A stretch of DNA of 64,000 bases from Bolinopsis microptera (Eukaryota; Ctenophora; Tentaculata; Lobata; Bolinopsidae): positions 11,322,902 through 11,386,901 of the forward strand of contig NC_087076.1 of the NCBI RefSeq assembly GCF_026151205.1, read 5' to 3'. The notes under the pieces were generated by a model. The model was not told where the DNA came from and ran no database searches. It saw nothing but the letters and a program-made list of their open reading frames with translations. Numbering within the stretch: position 1 is the stretch's first letter; each line of letters opens with the position of its first letter. Positions 53,458-61,860 of the stretch are shown piece after piece. The position numbers and the translations under genes are program-made.

Positions 53458-53806
53458 AACATAATTAAACTGAACTATTGCCTGATACGATGTAAATATG
53501 AGTAATGAGTGTTGGATAAGTGAGCTGCGCAAGCGCTCATGCGCGCATTTGTGTCGATCTGGCTAGTAGCGCTTGAATAATTTAGCTACCAAGACGTAAA
53601 TCGCGCGTTACGTAAAGTATCATTTTTCCCTTCAGATAAAGTGAACGGTACACCCGCGTGTAACCTGCTTCAATGGTTTGTGTGCATGTGTGGTGGAGTA
53701 AGTGTAGAATGTAATGATTGACTGAATCTGTTTCTTTTGTGGTGTATATATGATGTGAGTGACAGGTGTAAAATGAAAAAGATATAAATATAAATATGGG
53801 TCTTTT

Positions 53807-54170
53807 CATAGGAAAGTGTTGAAGTTTACGTCCTGCCAGTTAATATTGTCAGGTTGGTGTTGAGCTGTCATGATAGAATGCTTCAATAGGGATATAATTG
53901 AGCCTAGTGAACCTATTTTACCACGTGCATTTGACTGCTCAAGAAACGTATTCCATAGATTTGCCCCGTTATATGCGAAATTGTGAGATGAGTGTGGTGT
54001 CACAAATCTGTCATCTCTGAGCTCAGACTTCTTAAAGAGAGAATACATGGATATGGGCTGATGACTCTTCACTATCTTCATTGTTTCAGTAATGGATCGG
54101 TATCTATATATATTATGTACTGTCATTAGTTCCTTAGATTGGAAATCGGTTTTGTTGATTCTCTAGAGTG
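53807..54170 (-). mobile_element. LINE C-terminal relic
   Basis: The minus frame 54126-53807 reads 'MYSLFKKSELRDDRFVTPHS', 'NFAYNGANLWNTFLEQ' and 'SLLKHSIM'. The 'GA-x-LWN' block followed by a short helix resembles the C-terminal tail of CR1-like LINE ORF2 proteins. There is no RT core. Low to moderate confidence. Confidence 0.5.
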
Positions 54171-54394
54171 GAATTCTGCCCCAAGTATTTAGCAGCGATG
54201 TGGCCTTGTCTATCACCAGTCTTCCTCAAGCTGATAAATGTAGAACACGGTTTAATGTGGGGTATAGTTGATTCATTGGATATTTGACCTTTCTTGCCCT
54301 GAGAGTTTTATATTTTCTATAAATACAATATTATACCTTTGAATTCATTGATGAATTGGTTTTTTGTTAGGCAAAGCCCAATGTTATTGCGGGT

Positions 54395-54469
54395 CACAGG
54401 AGGACTATAGTGCAAAGAAACTGCTGGTAACTGCTGCTCACAGTTTCTTTGCACTATAGTCCTCCTGTG
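54395..54469. repeat. Perfect 29-bp hairpin (pre-miRNA-like or foldback)
   Basis: CACAGGAGGACTATAGTGCA, continuing AAGAAACTG (54395-54423), and its exact reverse complement (54441-54469) are separated by 17 nt. The length and loop are those of a small-RNA precursor. However, the full complementarity is more like a hairpin siRNA source or tiny foldback element than an animal miRNA, which usually has bulges. Confidence 0.8.
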
Positions 54470-55385
54470 GGCTGCGTTATTCAATACTGCACACTTCCAT
54501 GTTTTTGTGACCAGTCTTTCAATGCATAATTTTGGTTTCGATATATTGGGCTATTGGATATTTGGGCTATATTGGTTTCTCTTCTTTTATATTTGGGTTT
54601 ATTTAGAAGCATTTAATTTTGTATAATTATGTATTACTTTTATTATTCTTTTATTCAAAATTCTGATTGTAAAATCCGGATTGGAGTATTATTTATGAGT
54701 CGCATTGTTGTAATGTATTCTGGGTAAAAATTATCTTTATCCCGGTTGTTGCGACAAGTAAAAATGCTCTTATTAGGGAAAGGAGATTACTCGACGTTTC
54801 AATGTAACTACATCGTATTCATGATCTAAAAACAAGTGTTAAAAATTCAAAACGTAAAAAACATATATCTGAGGCAAAATTTGTGTACATTAATTTATTT
54901 TTAATCAATCAACTTTATCCAAAAATTCGATACAAAAAAGTCATAACAAAATTCATAACAAAATTAGTTTATACGACGACAAACTTTTATAGTAAATACT
55001 GTACACTCCTAAAACTACTACTAAATATACTACACATGATACAGAAGCATGGAGTGCTACAACGGTGAACAGGTGCATGATGTGAAGTGTGTAGGTATGT
55101 ATCTAGTGTGGAGTGAAAATGGCGGGAATCGTACTGACCAATGAGAAGTGTGAAACGTGGGAGCCTAATATGGTTTGATTGATGTTATAAGGGTTAGTGT
55201 ATTGAATAGGAGGCGGAAGTGTGCGTGTGTGAGATGTGGTCCCTGTACTCAGAAAGTAAACAAAACCTATAAATATCACTAAATATCACTACATATGTGT
55301 AGACAATCCCCTGATCCCTTTTTCTTTTGGAGCTCTCACAGCCTTCACTCACACCTGAGCATATAGGGTTTTAGAAGTTCAGGGT

Positions 55386-56477
55386 GTGTACTTCAAGGTC
55401 GGGCCCTTAATACCGATCATTAGCACCCGTTTTACCTTTACCTTATTAGCGGCATATCATTACTGTCGCGGAAGTAAAACAAACATCTTTCTACGATTCG
55501 CAGAAAGTGTTAAAACTCTCACTAATACACTTGGACTACAACACCGGATTACCAGTGGAGGAGGCAGGACTGAGCTGGCCTCGTGTGGGATTGGCACACT
55601 TGCGCAGGCTTCACAGCCTTGCTGCGATGGTGCTGGTTCCTATCGGGGCTGTGCTCGTTCAGCAACCACCAAGGAATCCACCACTACTACACCTACACTA
55701 CAACACCGGATTACCAGTGGAGGAGGCGGGACTGAGCCGGCCTCGTGTGGGATTGGCACACTTGCGCAGGCTTCACAGCCTTGCTGCGATGGTGCTGGTT
55801 CCTATCGGGGCTGTGCTCGTTCAGCAACCACCAAGGAATCCACCACTACTACACCTACACTACAACACCGGATTACCAGTGGAGGAGGCGGGACTGAGCC
55901 GGCCTCGTGTGGGATTGGCACTCTTGCACAGGCTTCACAGCCTTGTTGCGAGGGTGCTGGTTTCAGTCGGGGCTATGCTCGTTCAGCAACCACCAAGGAA
56001 TCCACCACTATTACCCCTATACTACAACTCCGGATTTACAAAACAATCATGACTGATAGCGGTAATGAGATGTTTCAACTGTGTAACACAGATGAGACAT
56101 TGATTTTCGCAGAGCGGATCAGGTTTCCTGATTTACGCTTAACATCAGACATTATTGTGATTAAAGGACCTATTTCAACAACATTGCGCGGGAACGCGCA
56201 CATAATCTCCCATATACACAATAACTCATTATCTATCAATCCTACCCCACCGTGGAATAGGATACAGATCACCAACATCTGGGAGGCAGTGGCTGTGCAG
56301 CTACATGAAGGTGGGGGCCCGTCGACGGAGTTTAAACAGAGGCAGCGGATCTGGGTGGATGTCTCACCTTCGGGTGAGACATTCTTAGAGAAACACAGTT
56401 TTCTCCCGGAGACGCTGGTTGCTGCTATTCGACTTCGACCAGCCCCCCGACACAGTGCCCAATCCAAAAGGTCCTAG
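55386..56477 (+). CDS. LINE ORF1 candidate with 54-residue tandem repeats
   Basis: A 363-codon frame. Residues about 50-213 are three tandem 54-residue units (162 bp each), beginning 'LQHRITSGGG' and ending 'TTKESTTTTPT'. The rest, from the inner ATG at 56049 ('MTDSGNEMFQ'), is a 142-residue non-repetitive protein ending at 56477. I cannot tell whether translation starts at 55386 or at 56049; if the latter, the repeats are 5' untranslated sequence. No CCHC knuckles are present, unlike many ORF1 proteins of the I/Jockey group. The last 59 nt overlap the start of ORF2 in another frame. Confidence 0.55.
   Translation: MYFKVGPLIPIISTRFTFTLLAAYHYCRGSKTNIFLRFAESVKTLTNTLGLQHRITSGGGRTELASCGIGTLAQASQPCCDGAGSYRGCARSATTKESTTTTPTLQHRITSGGGGTEPASCGIGTLAQASQPCCDGAGSYRGCARSATTKESTTTTPTLQHRITSGGGGTEPASCGIGTLAQASQPCCEGAGFSRGYARSATTKESTTITPILQLRIYKTIMTDSGNEMFQLCNTDETLIFAERIRFPDLRLTSDIIVIKGPISTTLRGNAHIISHIHNNSLSINPTPPWNRIQITNIWEAVAVQLHEGGGPSTEFKQRQRIWVDVSPSGETFLEKHSFLPETLVAAIRLRPAPRHSAQSKRS
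55530..56020 (+). repeat. Three tandem 162-bp units in the 5' region of the LINE
   Basis: Unit starts (CTACAACACCGGATTACCAG) occur near 55538, 55700 and 55862. Units 1 and 2 are almost identical; unit 3 differs more. Two different frames are open through all three copies, since 162 is a multiple of 3. LINE 5' regions often contain such repeats that carry promoter activity. Confidence 0.9.
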
Positions 56478-59400
56478 TACCCGTCCGGTGAGGGTAACTG
56501 CAGGTGCTGCACGCCACGTCCCCAATACCAAAAAAACAGGTAAAACTCATCATGAATATTACTCTGTTACTCAAATCAACCTTAAACGCAAGTACAACGC
56601 TTGGAAAACCCTGCTGGTGAACACTCATGGCAGGAAAAATCCTATTGTACTAGCGACTGAACCATACACTAATAACAAACACCTAATTCCACCAATAAGC
56701 AAAGAACTAACCGAGTATTATTACAAAGTTGGGGACATTAGGCCCCGTGCCGCCATAGTAATACACAAAAACCTAGCTGAAAAAAGTTGGGAACTATCGC
56801 AATTCACAACCCCGGATCAAGTTGCTATTAAGATTCAACTTAGCTCGACAGAAGTAATTCTGGCAGCTTCGTACATGGATATTAATGGACCAGCTCCATC
56901 CCACGAAACCACACCTCTAGCCAAATACGCTATAGACAACAATTTACCACTCATAATAGGCTCTGACACCAACTCCCAACACACTCTTTGGGGTAACAAG
57001 TTGTGCAATAGAAGAGGAGAGGAACTACTTGATTTCCTCTCGTCGCTAGGGCTCTCCTGTTCCAACAAAGGTTCAACTCCAACATTCCTCAACTCACGAG
57101 GTCATAATTCCATCATTGACCTCACTATTACCAACCAACTGGGGGCTGAACTGATCAGTAACTGGCACGTTAGTGATCTTTACTCAAACTCCGATCACAG
57201 ATATATCATGTTCGACATTACTTCTGGTCCCAAAAAAGAACCAAGACAAATACGCCTAGTCAAGAACACTGACTGGGCGAAATTTGACGAGATTCTTTAC
57301 AACAACAATGATCTCCACAACACCTGCGTTAACACACCACACGACATTGATCACAAAGTTAACACCATTAATACTGCTCTCCGAGCTGCCTTTGAGGAGG
57401 CATGTCCCATTACTTACATCTCCAGCGCTGTCAGAAAACCACCCTGGCTAACTCGAGAAGTTGAGGAAGCACAGAGGGGTATAAGACGCAAACTCATCAC
57501 AGCTCGTCGAATCAAAACTGATGCTTCGTGGCTCGCTCTTAGAGAAAGCAACAAGCAATACAACAAGATCCTGTCCAACTCCCAGCGCAATGCGTGGCGG
57601 AAATTCTGCGCAGACACAGAATCGGTTAAGGAATCTGGAAGGATGAACAAGATTCTGAAAACCTGTACTGACACCAATAACAAACTTGAAGCCGTTTATA
57701 AACCAAATGGCGAACTCACCAAAAACGCAGAGGAGACACTGGAGGTCATGACACAAACCCACTTCAAGGAGAGTGTTACTGATCCGCCAGTTCCGCCTCT
57801 CTGCCCCTTACCGATCTCCACAGACTTACTAGACAAAATCTACAGCCCTGAAAGAATCGAAAAGGCTCTCCTATCCTTCGATCCCTTGAAGGCTGCAGGA
57901 CCTGACACTCTAAAACCTATCATATTCCAGAAAGCCTGGGCTCATATCAAAGACATAACAAAAAACATTATGACAAAAAACCATGAAACGCAACACATCC
58001 CAACTTTGTGGAGGGACTCTCTTGGAATCTTTCTCCCTAAGCCTGGAAAAACCGACTACAACAAAGCTAAGTCATTTCGAACGATCACTCTTTCGCCCGT
58101 GATGTTAAAGTTGCAGGAGAAAGTGATCTTATGGCATATGCAACATGACCTCAACATAGCTAATGATATCAACAAACGACAATTCGGCTTTAAAAAGGGC
58201 TGCTCCACAGAAGCGGCACTTCATAAAGTTACTCACACCATTGAGCGCAGAATAGCCAAGAAAGGATATGTCCTAGGTGTCTTTCTAGATATAGAGGGCG
58301 CCTTCGACAATGTCTCGTTCAAGGCTATCTCTGAAGCAGTCAAGGCTACGAAAGTGGACTTGGCTACTGCACAGTGGATCATCAACATGGTAACCAATCG
58401 ATTCATCACACTAAATCATAAGGATAAGTCGAGAAGGGTACGGATCAGGCGAGGTTGCCCCCAAGGAGGCATTCTCTCTCCTTTTCTCTGGAATCTGGTA
58501 GTCGACGATCTCCTTTCCTTTACCGCAAAAGACATCCCGGGTTACCTGCAAGCCTTTGCGGATGATCTGTTGTCTCTAGCGGAAGGGGATGATTTAGACA
58601 TCATCTGGGACCGAACATGCAAAACTATTAAAACGATAGAAAATTGGTGCAGAACCAAAGAGCTATCTATTAGCGCCCTTAAAACTCAGATAGTCATGTT
58701 TACCTGGAATAGTAAGTGGACTCTAAGACCTATAACAGTTGGCAACAACATTATAGGTCTTTCCAAGTCTGCTAAATTTCTAGGAGTCACCTTGGACAGC
58801 AAACTCAATTTCAATGAACATATCATCAACACCACCAAAAAAGCCACGGCATCCCTCATGCAATGTCGAAGAGCTGTCGGCCCCACATGGGGTATGAGCC
58901 CTAAAACATGCAAATGGATGTACACGGCTGTCATCCGTCCAATCCTATCCTACTGCTGTAGTATATGGATCAGGGCCACTCAAACGGACTATAACGCGAA
59001 GAAACTCAAACGTGTGCAGGCATTGGCACTCAGAATGATGTCTGGTGCCATGCCAAGCACACCTTTTATCGCATTGAATCACCTCACCGAAACTTCTGAC
59101 ATCATACTGTTCCTGCAAGGCGAAGCAGCAAAGGGTGCGGCCAGGCTACAAGCTTATGGCAGCCTCACTCTTGAAACTATCGCCTTCAGGAAGGGAACTA
59201 TCAAAAATCATACCACTATCAACAAACAATTCATGGCAGACCTCATTATCCCACCTAGAGCAACGAGAGACCTAACAACACCAACCATGATGCTGGGACG
59301 GCACTTCACCGTCACAACTCCTGGAGCCGATAACACTGAATATAGAAATTCACTTCAAAACACCATTGACAACATTACCAGTGAAACGATCACCTGCTAC

Positions 59401-60264
59401 ACTGACGGGTCACTCACAGACTCAGGATGCGGGGCTGGCTATATCATCACAACTGACAACAATAACACCACCCTTGAAGAAAGATCATTCAAGCTCCCTG
59501 ATTATTGCACTGTTTACCAAACAGAGCTCACCGCCATCATTGAAGCTTGCAAATATCTCTCTACCTATACCAACACACACATCATCATATGGTCTGACAG
59601 TCTCTCATCTATACAAGCTATCTCTGCGCTTTCAACGCGGAGTAGAACTACAAGAGACTGTTACGACTCTCTTAATGCACTCGGATCCAACAACACGCTA
59701 GAGATACGATGGATTGCAGCACACATCGGATTGTGGGGGAACGAAAAAGCAGATGAGCTGGCCAAGCTTGGTACAATCAGTGAATCCACTTTGAAGTGTC
59801 CAATTCCTCAATCCTACATCAAGCGTCAAATCGACAACAAAGTCAACAGACTGAATCAGGAAACTTGGTTAACTGACGGTCCCAGACACACCAAACTGAC
59901 ACTCGGCCACAAGCATACCAAAATCATCAAAAACCTCAACACTACACTCAGCAAAAACAGACAAGATTACAGAACTGCAGTTCACCTCATCACGGGTCAC
60001 TGCGGCTTAAACAAACACCTTCACACCATTTGCAAATCAAACACCAGTGCTTGTCCTATGTGCGGCGACGGAGAGGAAACTGTCTCACACTTTCTTGGAC
60101 AGTGTCCGGCTATTGCCCAAATTAGAGGTCAATATTTCCAGGACTACTACCTCTCTGTCAATGACATATTCGACAACCAACACATCACCACAATTGTCAA
60201 TTTCGCAAACCGCACCAAACGCTTAATTGTGCCGGAGGAGCTGGATCAGACCGGGGTGACTTAA
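56419..60264 (+). CDS. LINE ORF2: endonuclease, reverse transcriptase, RNase H
   Basis: 1281 codons without a stop. Residues about 50-270 form the APE-like endonuclease: 'LATEPY' near 77, 'GSDTNSQHTLWG' near 181, 'SDHRYIMFD' near 258. RT spans about 490-760: 'FLDIEGAFDNVS' near 622, 'RRGCPQGGILSPFLWN' near 680, 'AFADDLLSL' near 711. RNase H is at about 990-1120: 'CYTDGSLTDSG', 'YQTELTAI', 'WSDSLSSIQ', 'HIGLWGNEKADELAK', so D, E, D and D are all kept. The C-terminal 'CPMCGDGEETVSHFLGQCP' is a Cys/His motif. All catalytic residues that I can name are present. The first ATG (56419) lies in the end of ORF1, so coupled or frameshifted translation is likely. Confidence 0.95.
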   Translation: MLLFDFDQPPDTVPNPKGPSTRPVRVTAGAARHVPNTKKTGKTHHEYYSVTQINLKRKYNAWKTLLVNTHGRKNPIVLATEPYTNNKHLIPPISKELTEYYYKVGDIRPRAAIVIHKNLAEKSWELSQFTTPDQVAIKIQLSSTEVILAASYMDINGPAPSHETTPLAKYAIDNNLPLIIGSDTNSQHTLWGNKLCNRRGEELLDFLSSLGLSCSNKGSTPTFLNSRGHNSIIDLTITNQLGAELISNWHVSDLYSNSDHRYIMFDITSGPKKEPRQIRLVKNTDWAKFDEILYNNNDLHNTCVNTPHDIDHKVNTINTALRAAFEEACPITYISSAVRKPPWLTREVEEAQRGIRRKLITARRIKTDASWLALRESNKQYNKILSNSQRNAWRKFCADTESVKESGRMNKILKTCTDTNNKLEAVYKPNGELTKNAEETLEVMTQTHFKESVTDPPVPPLCPLPISTDLLDKIYSPERIEKALLSFDPLKAAGPDTLKPIIFQKAWAHIKDITKNIMTKNHETQHIPTLWRDSLGIFLPKPGKTDYNKAKSFRTITLSPVMLKLQEKVILWHMQHDLNIANDINKRQFGFKKGCSTEAALHKVTHTIERRIAKKGYVLGVFLDIEGAFDNVSFKAISEAVKATKVDLATAQWIINMVTNRFITLNHKDKSRRVRIRRGCPQGGILSPFLWNLVVDDLLSFTAKDIPGYLQAFADDLLSLAEGDDLDIIWDRTCKTIKTIENWCRTKELSISALKTQIVMFTWNSKWTLRPITVGNNIIGLSKSAKFLGVTLDSKLNFNEHIINTTKKATASLMQCRRAVGPTWGMSPKTCKWMYTAVIRPILSYCCSIWIRATQTDYNAKKLKRVQALALRMMSGAMPSTPFIALNHLTETSDIILFLQGEAAKGAARLQAYGSLTLETIAFRKGTIKNHTTINKQFMADLIIPPRATRDLTTPTMMLGRHFTVTTPGADNTEYRNSLQNTIDNITSETITCYTDGSLTDSGCGAGYIITTDNNNTTLEERSFKLPDYCTVYQTELTAIIEACKYLSTYTNTHIIIWSDSLSSIQAISALSTRSRTTRDCYDSLNALGSNNTLEIRWIAAHIGLWGNEKADELAKLGTISESTLKCPIPQSYIKRQIDNKVNRLNQETWLTDGPRHTKLTLGHKHTKIIKNLNTTLSKNRQDYRTAVHLITGHCGLNKHLHTICKSNTSACPMCGDGEETVSHFLGQCPAIAQIRGQYFQDYYLSVNDIFDNQHITTIVNFANRTKRLIVPEELDQTGVT

Positions 60265-60480
60265 AGTATTATTTCATATGCTGTCTCGTCTCGTTTTACT
60301 TTTCCAAACCCAGCTGGCATTAAGCGTATCATTTTGACTCATTTAATAACATCTTACACCATCCTCCACCAATCACTCTGATTTCACCGGCAACCTTCCC
60401 CAAGGTTGCCACACCCCAGAGGTAGGCAGAGCATCTCAATGCTATCCTCTCGTGGGCTATCTTGGCCCAGCCTCTCTTAA
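60265..60480 (+). other. LINE 3' untranslated region
   Basis: A 216-nt stretch between the ORF2 stop and the A24 tail. The terminal part (CCCCAGAGGTAGGCAGAGCA onwards to CCCAGCCTCTC) can form an imperfect stem, a possible reverse transcriptase recognition structure. No AATAAA is present. Confidence 0.6.
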
Positions 60481-60545
60481 AAAAAAAAAAAAAAAAAAAA
60501 AAAATCCCCTGTCTGTAAAGTATAAAATATGTTACACCCTGTTTA

Positions 60546-61340
60546 TTATGTACTTGTTACTAAAAAACGCTTGATGGTTTCTAACTCATCTCTCTTGTTA
60601 ATGTTAGGTTTGAACTTCAAAATAAGCATTGCTTCTGCAATCTTTCTTCTAGCTGTGTTGCTTTCTGTTTTTAAAATCTCAAATTCTAAATTGGGTTCTG
60701 ACCCCCTATGTAAACTGTAGTAATGAATAGCAAAAGCTTGACTTGTGTTAGAAGGAGTTAAAGGCAATTTAGCATATCTTAGGTGCTCTCCGAGCCTATC
60801 ATGTGCCCTCCTGCACGTCTCACCAATATAAATATTATTACAGATTTTACAGGTAATCTTATACACAACGTTCTTCACCTCACAATCTTTATTTTCAGTT
60901 ATTAATAAAGGACAAATTTTACAGGAGTTAATAATACAGGTTCTCTTATCATACGGTCTGTTATTGCACACAATATTTCTTAGTTTTCTAGCTGGGGAAA
61001 ATATAACTTTGATAGGTAAATTGTTCTGTTTAATATGATTCCTAATTCTGTTACTGATACTGTCTGAGATAAAATCTAACTTAAGCACTGTTCTGTTATC
61101 CTCCCTATTTCTATTACTAATACTACTACGACGTCTGTTGGAATAATTTCTGGGTGTTTGATACCCGTTTCTAGTCATGAGACGGTCTAAAATGCTGTAT
61201 GAATGTTCTCTCTCCTGAGGTCCTGACGAGATCTTGTCCGCTTCTTTATACAGGTTGATCACGGTGTTCGTCTTCACAGATTCTGGGTGACATGAATTCT
61301 TGTGAAGTGTGATGTCTTTCTGCTGTGGCTTACGGTACAA
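60546..61340 (-). pseudogene. Penelope-like polyprotein C-terminus: end of RT and GIY-YIG endonuclease
   Basis: The frame starts inside the protein at 'LYRKPQQKDITLHKNSCHP', the conserved block just after the RT of Penelope-like elements; the first codon of the open frame is TTG, not a real start. Further on come 'KICPLL' and 'VVYKITCKICNNIYIGETCR', then 'AHDRLGEHL' and a catalytic-type Glu in 'EAMLILKFKPNINKRD'. This is the GIY-YIG nuclease: paired tyrosines of VYK and YIG, Arg in the helix, and Asn near the end. The frame is intact over 264 codons, but the RT is absent. On the family: GIY-YIG nicks the target for priming. Confidence 0.88.
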
Positions 61341-61400
61341 GCGACAAAAGGATCCTACGCCATTGTGCTTTTTATGAAGAAATACGTCAGTAAATAATTC

Positions 61401-61860
61401 ATCTCAATTCATGAAGTTTGAAAGAAGTTACAGTAATGCGCACAATTTGGGGAGTGTGCTTTTGGCGGAGATATAAACTGCACTTATTCTGAAATAGTAT
61501 TAATTCGATTATGTATTGCTTAAAAAGATTTTAAAAAAGCTACTTCGCAGCTTTTTGCATCGGTTAAGTAATATATTTCGGAAAAATACTTTTACTGGAT
61601 ATGATGGTGCTCAGTTGTTACCAATCCAAAGCTAACCTTGAATGTTGTCATACGTTGTATGCGAGCCCTAAAAACTTTTTGAAATCGTGTTTTGATATAA
61701 TAGCCTGATACGCGCAGCCCATAAACAATAAAATGGTGTTTTGTTTTATGTTTATTTGATGGACGATGCCCACCGTGATTGACGTTGTCTTACGTTTTAA
61801 TACTTTCAACACTACTATATAACAAATAATTTGAGGTATGACAATGGAAAGTCCGCTACG
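61401..61860. other. Spacer / 5' region before the PHD-RT frame
   Basis: AT-rich with no recognised coding. Short upstream ATGs (61838, 61843) lead to a stop overlapping the main start at 61861, so they would form a minimal upstream frame if transcribed. Confidence 0.4.

Larger units (their letters stand above)
55305..60511 (+). mobile_element. Full-length LINE (EN-RT-RNase H) nested in a Penelope-like element
   Basis: AATCCCCTG is found at 55305-55313 and 60503-60511, on either side of an element that ends in an A24 tail (60481-60504); the two leading As could belong to the tail. Removing the insert joins GTAGACAATCCCCTG to TCTGTAAAG, restoring the Penelope-like 3' region. Inside are a 5' region with three 162-bp tandem units, a short ORF1 and an intact ORF2. 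RNase H and the C-terminal Cys/His motif place it in the I/R1/Jockey-type group; I cannot fix the clade. Intact frame, A-tail and clean duplication point to a recent and possibly active copy. Confidence 0.9.
54700..61400 (-). mobile_element. Penelope-like element, split by a nested LINE
   Basis: The GIY-YIG endonuclease end of a Penelope-like polyprotein lies at 60546-61340. Its 3' non-coding part continues to about 60512, is interrupted by the LINE at 55314-60502, and resumes at 55313 downwards to roughly 54.7 kb. The 54.70-54.84 kb stretch has GAAACGTCGAGTAATCTCC on the minus strand; a CGTCGAAACG-like motif is typical of the terminal repeats of these elements (from memory). The reverse transcriptase core is missing, so the copy is 5'-truncated. 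The left limit is approximate. Confidence 0.7.
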
